Origin: Ascoidea tarda (nom. inval.) | Taxonomy: Eukaryota; Ascomycota; Saccharomycetes; Ascoideales; Ascoideaceae | DNA length: 60,321 nt | Assembly: GCA_030560485.1 (NCBI GenBank) | Contig: JAKTTS010000026.1 | Location: forward strand, 1-60,321 | Direction of reading: 5' to 3' | Shown here: in pieces, positions 20,201 through 27,131 of the stretch | Position numbering within the stretch: the stretch's first letter is position 1 | How the letters are laid out: the number at the start of each line of letters is the position of its first letter | Position numbers and translations under genes: made by a program | Notes under the pieces: model-generated | What the model saw: only the letters and a program-made list of their open reading frames with translations | Told to the model about the DNA's origin: nothing | Databases searched by the model: none

Positions 20201-21942
20201 AATGAAACCTGGTTCAGGGAATAAGATATTAAAAGATGTGAACAGTATTCCAAAGCTTTTTTTAAGAGCGAAACTTCGAACGCATATTATTGATTCTGAT
20301 TGGCAAAGCATTGGAATTGGATTTACAGTTACAATTGGGTCACATAATTATCAAAAAAGTTCAATATGGCATAAAAAATTATTGATTTTAAACATCGTTA
20401 GCGAAGTGACAGATGGAATGTTGATTGATTTCAGAAGAATACATGCTTCAAAACTAGAAACACCAAAATCCTTTGATTTAACGGCGAAACTTACGTGCAA
20501 AGCACAGATAGTAAGAATTCATTGCTATTGTGAAGAAATAGGTATGTTAGTAATTTTTTTTATTTTTTATTTTTCATTTTTCATTTTTCATTTAGTTTGT
20601 GGATTTTGTTTTTATTGAAAAGTGGTACTAATAGTGAATATTAAGCTGGTGTTGGAAAAACAATTGAGCTCAATTTGGGTGAAATTCCTCCCATTAAGTT
20701 TTCCTCATTAAGAAAATCGCCTTTCAAATCAAGAGAGCCAAAGACAATAAAGAAGGATATTGGCATGATGAATCATACCATAGATGAATATGTGTATAGA
20801 AAAACAGAGAGTAACGACCAGTTTCCTTCAGATGGTATGTATATTTAAAGTGATTTTTTGATAATAATAACGATAACGATAATCATAATATAGTTGAATA
20901 CTAACAATAGAAATGAGCAGATTTTGATGATGACGATGAAGACTTGAACGATTTACTTTCCAGTGCCTGTGTTAAGAAAGTAAAAAACACAAAAGAAAAA
21001 AATGAAGTTAAAATTGGGTTAGAGAGTGAAGATTTAAAATTTTATGAATATAACGTTCGATCTGATGGAAAGTATGAATGCAAGCATTCGTGCAAAGATA
21101 AAACAAAGTAAGTTTTCTTCTAAGCTTTTTTAATTTTGAAATGCATTGAATAATTGTGAGTTAACTAACATTGTGGTGATTAAAGTTGTCGGCATATATG
21201 CTGCAAAGAAGGTTTGATTACGCTTCCTAAAAATGGAAGAGCAAGCACCCAAACAAAAAGTTTGAATTTAGAAAAACAAGAGCAGGAAAGTGAAATAAAG
21301 AATAAAAACAAAGATAAAGAAAACAAAAACAACTTTAATTTAGTGAAAGAAATACAAAAACCCAAAATTTCTAGACGCGAAAAAGACAACAAAGGAAAGC
21401 CTATTCCCAAGACGAAGAAACGAAAACTCAATGGACAGAAAAGTGTATTATTGCATGATATTGGAAACTTTTTTGATGAGTCGGATGATGAGGAATTTTC
21501 CATTTCTGATTACCCTTCAATTCAGAGTATGAAGTTCAGTAAAGCCAAAGAAGTACCAGAGGTGGAAAGCACCAAAGCATTGCCAGTGTTGAACGCGAAA
21601 AACCTCCCAAAGAGTTCCGGCAGAGACAACGAATGCGACGTAATCGTCATCAAAGACCTAACGGACGACGTACGCTCCGACGATCTGTTGAGAACTGACA
21701 GTGAGTACCATTTCCAGTCGAAAGAAGGAACAGTGCAAGAAGCTGAAGCTACGTGTGTGCGTGAAAGAGGGGAGGAAACAGCTGGCGCAAAAGATAAAGG
21801 TGTTGGTGCCTTGCTCGAAAGCTTCGGGTCTGAGCGAGCACAAAAAGGCTTGGCCGAGACAAGCTTTTCGGGCTCAGAACAAGCCCTCGCGCACAAACAC
21901 GACTGGCTTAGCTTTTTGGGCTCAGACGTGGTTTTCGAGTAG
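17268..21942 (+). CDS. MER3: Meiotic DNA helicase MER3/HFM1, five exons
   Basis: Exons 17268-17337, 17437-20541, 20646-20834, 20921-21107 and 21186-21942 join into an open frame of 1435 residues. Mer3 is a 3'-5' Ski2-like helicase that stabilises recombination intermediates for class I crossovers. Motifs: SPTGSGKT (Walker A, ~286), APTKALC (Ia), IDEIH (II, ~395), LSATVPN (III), AYHHAGL and STLAVGVNLPA (IV-V), MIGRAGRPQ (VI), then winged-helix and Sec63 regions. A C-terminal Cys/His cluster, CKHSC then CRHICC, as in Mer3/HFM1, is assembled only when intron 4 is removed. All introns are phase-consistent, and reading through intron 2 would stop at 20618. S. cerevisiae MER3 has one intron, spliced under Mer1 in meiosis. 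The C-terminal ~220 residues are Lys/Glu-rich and poorly conserved. Confidence 0.93.
17338..17436 (+). other. MER3 intron 1 (99 nt)
   Basis: Donor GTATTT (non-consensus), branch-like CACTAAC, acceptor GACTAG. Phase 1: removal joins a 23-codon first exon to the long second exon, giving ...DEF-D-TPSSKSGF.... The donor is the weakest of the set, so exon 1 is slightly less sure than the others. Confidence 0.7.
20542..20645 (+). other. MER3 intron 2 (104 nt), AAG acceptor
   Basis: Donor GTATGT, branch TACTAAT near 20626, acceptor TTAAG. The only other AG after the branch is four bases away. Phase 1: splicing restores CEEIAGVGKTIELNLG and an open frame of 62 further codons. Confidence 0.8.
20835..20920 (+). 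other. MER3 intron 3 (86 nt)
   Basis: Donor GTATGT, branch ATACTAAC near 20902, acceptor GAGCAG. The nearer TAG would lead to a stop within a few codons, so the CAG is required. The joined exon reads DFDDDDEDLNDLL. Confidence 0.85.
21108..21185 (+). other. MER3 intron 4 (78 nt), AAG acceptor
   Basis: Donor GTAAGT, branch TTAACTAAC near 21162, acceptor TTAAAG. Phase 2: joining gives HSCKDKTN-CRHICCKEG, the expected Cys/His cluster of Mer3. Without splicing the frame ends at once in TAA. Confidence 0.88.
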
Positions 21943-21984
21943 CGCGACGCAAAAACCGCGCTCTGGGCCTGCAGCGAGTCGGGG

Positions 21985-21991
21985 TTACCCG
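21985..21991 (+). promoter_or_regulatory. Reb1-type site upstream of the thioesterase gene
   Basis: TTACCCG matches the Reb1 core consensus. It lies in a GC-rich island (about 21940-22040), 250 bp before the thioesterase start and just after the MER3 stop, where a general regulatory factor would separate two tandem genes. Function is inferred. Confidence 0.45.
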
Positions 21992-22241
21992 CTCCGGCAG
22001 CACGCCATTTCCGCGCCCACCGGCGATCCTCCGGTTTGCTGCAGACGGAAAAGAAAACAGTCAGCTATAAATAAATCAGCGCACTGTTTTCTCAGCTTAT
22101 CAAACAGAAACCCACCCACAGCTCACAGCTCACAGCTCTCATCGCTCGATATTAATTTCTACTGATCTTCTTCTTTCTGATTCTATATTGTCTTGCACTG
22201 CTCTCAACCATCTTCATTCAACAACCATCTCACATCTCGTT

Positions 22242-23321
22242 ATGCATGTTTTGAAGCTATTGACTAGTTGGCTTTCTGTCAAATCATCCTTGGACGAGTT
22301 AGAGGAAGATGAAAGGAGCTCTGGCCCCAGAAATCCTATTATTCTTAGTCCTCATATCTTCAACAAAACTGAAAGAACCCAGTTCAACGCCATAAATCCC
22401 AACAACATTGATCCCAGTATCGTATCTTCCGATGGCATATCCTCTGATACAACCACAAAGATTGCAAATTATGAAGAATCGTCCATCACTAGGCCCTTAA
22501 TAATCTGGCATGGAATGGGCGATTCATATGATTCAGACCCCATGAACAGAGTCTTTAATGTGCTAAGAAACACCCATCCTCTGTTGTTTATCCACTCTAT
22601 TTACATAAATCCTGATGATTCAAAAGACCAAGAGGACTCGTTTTTTGGAAATGTCAATAATCATTTGGAGATTGCTTGTGAACAAATTAGCCAAATCAAA
22701 GAGTTGCAAAACGGTTTTGACTGCATTGGTTTCTCTCAGGGTGGCCTCTTTATTAGAAGCTTAATAGAAACTTGTCAGTTCATGGACAACAAAGTCAACA
22801 ATTTAATTACCTTTGGCTCTCCTCACACCGGTGTTAGTGATCTACCCACTTGTAAAGACAACGATTGGATATGCAAGCAAAGAAACCAGTTTTTGAAAAA
22901 ACAAGTTTGGAGAGAAAACATACAAACAAACATTGTGTCTGCCCAATACTTCAGAGACCTTTACAACTACGAAACTTATCTTTCTCACTCAAAATTTATT
23001 GTCTACTTGAATAATGAGTTACCTGACCACACCAACACAACCTACGCACAAAGATTATCTTCAATCAATGGTAACTTTGTCATGGTGATGTTTGAGAAAG
23101 ACACCATTTTAGTCCCCAAGCAAAGCGCATGGTTCCAAGATAAAGATATCTCAACAGGAAAAATGATCGAGTTGGTCAACACAGACCTATACAATGAAGA
23201 TTGGCTAGGTATTAAGAAATTGGATGAAAATCATCAATTAAGATACCTAACAATCGATGATGAACATATGGTCATTTCAGATGATTTTTTAACTTTCATC
23301 GCTGAAAATTATCTTGGTTGA
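22242..23321 (+). CDS. Palmitoyl-protein thioesterase (PPT1/CLN1 family)
   Basis: A 359-residue alpha/beta hydrolase that removes palmitate from S-acylated proteins, in lysosomes in animals and presumably the vacuole here. Family landmarks: LIIWHGMGDS (~86-95), FDCIGFSQGG with nucleophile Ser165, FGSPHTGVSDLPTC, catalytic Asp287 in MVMFEKDTILVP, and His342 in DDEHMVIS. DLYNEDWLGIKKLDE matches the human LYTQDRLGLKEMD segment. The N-terminal ~80 residues before the fold are not conserved, and the first helix is only weakly hydrophobic, so a signal peptide is not obvious. The frame is open upstream to a TTG at 22188; the first ATG is 22242. S. cerevisiae has no orthologue (its PPT1 is an unrelated phosphatase, hence no symbol here). 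S. pombe has this domain fused to dolichol pyrophosphatase (Pdf1); here it stands alone. Confidence 0.93.
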   Translation: MHVLKLLTSWLSVKSSLDELEEDERSSGPRNPIILSPHIFNKTERTQFNAINPNNIDPSIVSSDGISSDTTTKIANYEESSITRPLIIWHGMGDSYDSDPMNRVFNVLRNTHPLLFIHSIYINPDDSKDQEDSFFGNVNNHLEIACEQISQIKELQNGFDCIGFSQGGLFIRSLIETCQFMDNKVNNLITFGSPHTGVSDLPTCKDNDWICKQRNQFLKKQVWRENIQTNIVSAQYFRDLYNYETYLSHSKFIVYLNNELPDHTNTTYAQRLSSINGNFVMVMFEKDTILVPKQSAWFQDKDISTGKMIELVNTDLYNEDWLGIKKLDENHQLRYLTIDDEHMVISDDFLTFIAENYLG

Positions 23322-24081
23322 TTCAATTTTAATTCACTATGTCCAAAAAATAGCAACCTTTACTATTCTACTAAATTTTACCAAATTTTACCAAATCTTA
23401 CTAAATCTTACTAAATAATCAAAATAATCAAAAAAGATTACAAAAGATCAAAATTCTTACCAACCGCCTCATGATCAATTATTATCAATATATACCTATC
23501 TGGCACCAAAAAAATGGCACACCGGACAATATATTATTGGTTTTTAATTAGCCAAATATTCATTTGAATTGTAATAAAAAAATAAAAGAAAAACCCTCTT
23601 TTTTTTTCAATTGAATTGACACACAGACTAGAAAGCACAGACTGTGCTGCTTAAGGCTTGAACATTCAAGTAAAATATAGACTTCAATGACTTAGATGAT
23701 CCAAACCACTAGGATTGATCCATTTTATCTACTCCCTCTTTTTTTCTCTCTCTCTTTTTAACTCTTTTATTGCTTTTTATTGAAAGAAATTAGTTTTTTT
23801 TTCTCGAATCATTCTTCACCAAACATTAATACTACCATTAATACAATTAATAACAATTTTAATAACTTTGCCTATAATTATATACTTTTCTTACCTTTTC
23901 CAATAAACGTCCTCAACTAAAATTTCCTTTCTTATTTTAAAACCCACAGTGCTGGTTCCCGAAAAAAAAAATTTTCCAAACCGTCTTTTTTTGGGTTTGC
24001 CATAAAAATTTTGTTGTTCTCTCTCATAATCATCTTTCCGATAATTACTTTCATCTCTCTTCTTTGATCTCTATCTCTAAA
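23322..24081. other. Intergenic region: thioesterase 3' end and UTP30 promoter
   Basis: 760 bp without a gene. The left part has short TACTAAAT/ACCAAATTTT tandem repeats (about 23370-23415). The right part is a T-rich promoter. Confidence 0.5.
23977..24012. promoter_or_regulatory. Two RRPE-like AAAAATTTT motifs upstream of UTP30
   Basis: AAAAATTTT occurs at 23977-23985 and again at 24004-24012, ~70-105 bp before the UTP30 ATG. This is the core of the rRNA-processing element found at yeast ribosome-biogenesis genes. I saw no PAC (GCGATGAG) partner. In an AT-rich genome two copies could be chance. Confidence 0.4.
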
Positions 24082-25057
24082 ATGACTATACTAATCAATT
24101 CTCCCCATGAAGATCAATCAATTAAATCGATTGCTTCTCTAAAAGAATATCTACAAAAAAATCAAAAATTTAATCCCAATAACCCAGTTTTTCTCATGAT
24201 AACTACTGAAAAACCTTTAATTAAAAAAAATGACTATATCCCAAGAATAATGTATGTTGATTTTCATTTGTTTGTTATTGCTTTTGCTTCTTCTTCTTCT
24301 TTCTAGCTAACTCATTATTCTTCAATTTAATTCAACTCAATCACATTGAATTGAATACTATTATATTATACTACTCTATAAAAGACCTGTTCCTCATAAA
24401 CTTTCTTCTACAGGATCCAAATCAATTCTTTTAATAACAAAAGACCCTTCCACTGTCTTTAGATCAGAATTGACCAAAAACCCAAAGACCCAGGAGTTGA
24501 TTAAAGAAATTTATTCTTTAAAAAAATTGAAATCAATTTCTAGAAATTCCAAAAGATTGAAAAATATTTTTAATGAATTTGACCTAATCTTAGCTGATCA
24601 TAGAATTAATCACTTTTTGCCTGATATTTTAGGTACCACATTTTATGTTAAACATAAAAAAGTACCCTTTACAGTCCAATTGGCCAAACCTTCAACTATC
24701 AAATTAATCAAGTCAAAATCAAAGTTAAACCAGATTAACAAACATAAAAATCACGACTCTAAAGTAATAAAACTAGAAAAGTGCGACTCAAATTATGTTT
24801 TAAAACAATTAAAATCAATTGTTAAAAATTCCTTTTTCATTCCAAATGAAAATGGAAACTGCCTTTCTGTTAAAATCGGCTATCTCTCTTTCACTGATAA
24901 AAAACTTATAGAAAATATCGATGCCACTCTTGAGTATTTATGTACCAGTAGATTTAAACCGGTAGGCGGCTTAATAAACGGTTTAAAAAACATAAAATCC
25001 TTGAATATAAAGACCTCTGAAAGTATAGCTCTACCGATAATCAATACTACAAATTAA
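24082..25057 (+). CDS. UTP30: Ribosome biogenesis factor UTP30 (L1-domain), two exons
   Basis: Exons 24082-24251 and 24385-25057 give a 280-residue protein, close to the 274 residues of S. cerevisiae Utp30. It has a ribosomal L1-like fold of the Utp30/Cic1/RSL1D1 type: VFLMITTEKPLIKKNDYIPR, then across the splice IIPVPHKLSSTGSKSILLIT, FDLILADHRINHFLPDILG, and YLCTSRFKPVGGLINGLKNI near the end. Utp30 associates with the 90S pre-ribosome in the nucleolus. Splicing at the AAG at 24382-24384 restores the conserved PVPH block; using the downstream CAG at 24411-24413 would shift the frame into an early stop. Start is the first ATG after a T-rich leader. Confidence 0.85.
24252..24384 (+). other. UTP30 intron (133 nt), AAG acceptor
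   Basis: Donor GTATGT, branch candidate ATACTAT near 24355, acceptor TAAAAG. Phase 2. The stronger-looking CAG 29 bases downstream is incompatible with the reading frame. Confidence 0.8.
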
Positions 25058-25519
25058 ATTTAAAAATTTTAAATAAATTGTTCATTTACTGTTATTAACT
25101 TGAGAATCAATGTAGACTAATTAAAAGTTAGGACGACAAAAAAAAAAGATAAAGGTATAAAAATATATATAAAAAAAATGTTTTTTTTAGAAAAATTTTT
25201 TAAAGAAATTGTTTTTCAGGAAGCCGGATTATTGATTAACAAAATTAACATATAATGAAAACAGGTTTTGAACAACAACGAATACCAAAAGACGAAAACA
25301 AAAATATTAATAAATAAAGAAAATCAAAACGAATATAACAATTTCATTTAACATATTCCTCCGAAAACAAATAAAAAAGTTGCCTCATAATGTCACAACA
25401 AAGAAACCAAGCATTAATAGAATTCATTGTCTTAAGAAATTAAAAATTGTTGAAAATTGTTTTTCAGAAGCCAAACCGAGCCAAGAATCAGCATTAGCGA
25501 TGGAACCTGATTAATCTTC
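25058..25519. other. Convergent intergenic region, UTP30-pheromone gene
   Basis: 462 bp, A-rich, with no open frame of note. Expected to hold the 3' ends of both flanking genes. Confidence 0.5.
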
Positions 25520-25909
25520 TCATTTGACTGGTTGATTTGGTCTTAATCTGATCCAAGGTTCAGCATCAGCATCAGCATCGGCATCTCTTTTAACTGGTTG
25601 GTTTGGTCTTAATCTAATCCATGGATTAGCTTCAGCATTAGCATCAGCATCGGCATCAGCATCAGCATCTCTTTTAACTGGTTGGTTTGGTCTTAATCTG
25701 ATCCATGGATCAGCATCAGCATTAGCATCAGCATCGGCATCAGCATCAGCACCTCTTTTAACTGGTTGGTTTGGTCTTAATCTAATCCATGGATTAGCTT
25801 CAGCATCGGCATCTCTTTTGGTTATTGAATCGGTTGAACCAGCAATTGGAGCAGCATTAACACCTAACAAGGCGAAACATGCCATAGCAAAATAGTTTGA
25901 GAACTTCAT
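25520..25909 (-). CDS. Alpha-factor-type mating pheromone precursor, four repeats
   Basis: 129 residues. Signal peptide [19 protein letters not shown], then a very short pro-segment [13 protein letters not shown] with no N-glycosylation sequon. Four copies of [10 protein letters not shown] follow, three followed by a Lys-Arg (Kex2) site and the last by a single Lys before the stop (Kex1-type trimming would suffice). Before each copy are strings of X-Ala dipeptides (DA, GA, NA, EA) ending in one X-Pro (NP, DP, NP, EP), the substrate pattern of Ste13 dipeptidyl aminopeptidase. The decapeptide aligns without gaps to residues 3-12 of S. cerevisiae alpha-factor (WLQLKPGQPM), sharing W, L, P, Q and P, with Arg for Lys. 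The ligand would act on a Ste2-type receptor. Start is the only ATG. The exact mature N-terminus depends on whether the last X-Pro is removed. Confidence 0.93.
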   Translation of the reverse strand: MKFSNYFAMACFALLGVNAAPIAGSTDSITKRDADAEANPWIRLRPNQPVKRGADADADADANADADPWIRLRPNQPVKRDADADADADANAEANPWIRLRPNQPVKRDADADADAEPWIRLRPNQPVK

Positions 25910-27131
25910 TTTTTTCTGTTAAATTAGTTGATTTGGTTTTAGTGAGTGTTTATGTTTGTGATAAATATTGGTTTGTTGAGTTATTGATTGATAATTTGAT
26001 TTTCTTCTAATAAAAATAATATGAAGATAAAGAAAAAGTAGAAGAATTTGGTTTCATTTAAATAATTGTTTTACGAATCATAATATATCGATTATAAGAG
26101 CCATTTTTTAAATTCTCAGATTTTGTTAAACCGCAAAACCTTTAAGCAAATTAGATTTGTTTAAGACAGACAGAACTATAACAATACTAATACCTTAGAT
26201 AATTTCTTTTTTGTCATAGTTGTGGAAGAACTGCATAAACTTCTTTCAAACAGTTAAAACATTATCTCTTTGAAATCCCAAAGCGGTAATTTCTTAAAAA
26301 TTCTTAGTGTTAATTTCATTGGTTGGAACACTCAAAATGACAGCGAAAAAGATAATTAACTTTTTATAAAACATAATTTTACAAAGACCATTCTACCCTC
26401 TTTTTCAAGTGTGTAAAGCAGCCCAGTTCTAGTGTAGGTTTTCTAATAAATAATATTCTCCTTACCAATACTTCAAAGACAGTAGATGAATTCTCTTGAT
26501 TTGGAAATTCTCCTTGCCTGAATCAAACTTCAAAGGACCACTTCGTATTCAAGTGAAAAAAATAATTTTGTAATTGACAACCGCAAAATTCATTGTCATT
26601 CTAGGCAACTTAAACATCGCAATTCTGTTAATTTCTTGCCTGTGAATCAAATCAACAGTTGCCCATTTTGTAGTTTCTCCCTATATTCTGGTGATGGTGT
26701 AGTGTATATTCCAGTTTGAGCTGTCCTGATGTAGCGGGGATTTCTCAGCAAAGCTCCACCATTCAGCTCTGTTTGTTGCGTTTCTCAGAACAACCACACA
26801 GACGGTCTTCAGCTCCTTCCGTTTGGGTTTGCAACTTGAGTGGAGTGGAAAGAAAAGAAGCAAGGAGAAGTTGACCTTAGAGAAAGAGGATAGAGAACTC
26901 AGAGCAGTGCAGTAGAAGAACCACAATTGATAGGCTCCTTTTGCGTGGCGAGAAACACATCCACAGATCTTATTTACCCTTTGGAATTGCTTCCTTGACT
27001 AGACTACAAGTCTCTAAGTATCCTTTTTAAGCTACTAACATATTGTTGGGCGATTGGAAAGCCACACTATAGCAGGTACAAGTAAGTATAGCTGTTTAAA
27101 TTATTCTGTTTGATTGAGTTTAGGAATCGGA
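25910..27131. other. Divergent region, pheromone gene and acidic-protein gene
   Basis: 1.2 kb. The left half is the presumed pheromone promoter; I found no convincing Mcm1/alpha1 composite site. From about 26640 to 27000 the sequence is richer in G+C. Splice-like signals lie at 27018-27130, just before the next ATG: GTATCC, TACTAAC at 27033-27039 and CTATAG; then GTAAGT at about 27082 and TTTAG at about 27122. They suggest 5'-leader introns. Confidence 0.45.
27033..27039 (+). other. TACTAAC branch-point motif in a 5' leader
   Basis: An exact yeast branch-point sequence, preceded by GTATCC about 15 bases upstream and followed within 40 bases by TATAG. It lies 93 bp before the ATG at 27132, so one or two leader introns are likely, but the donor is weak and close. 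Confidence 0.45.

Noticed and set aside
20542-20618. MER3 ending at the stop after the helicase core
   Set aside because: A full donor-branch-acceptor set removes this stop, and the following exons restore the conserved Cys/His C-terminus.
25910-26500. Mcm1/alpha1 box upstream of the pheromone gene
   Set aside because: I searched by eye for a CC-N6-GG type P-box with a neighbouring Q-box and found no convincing match.
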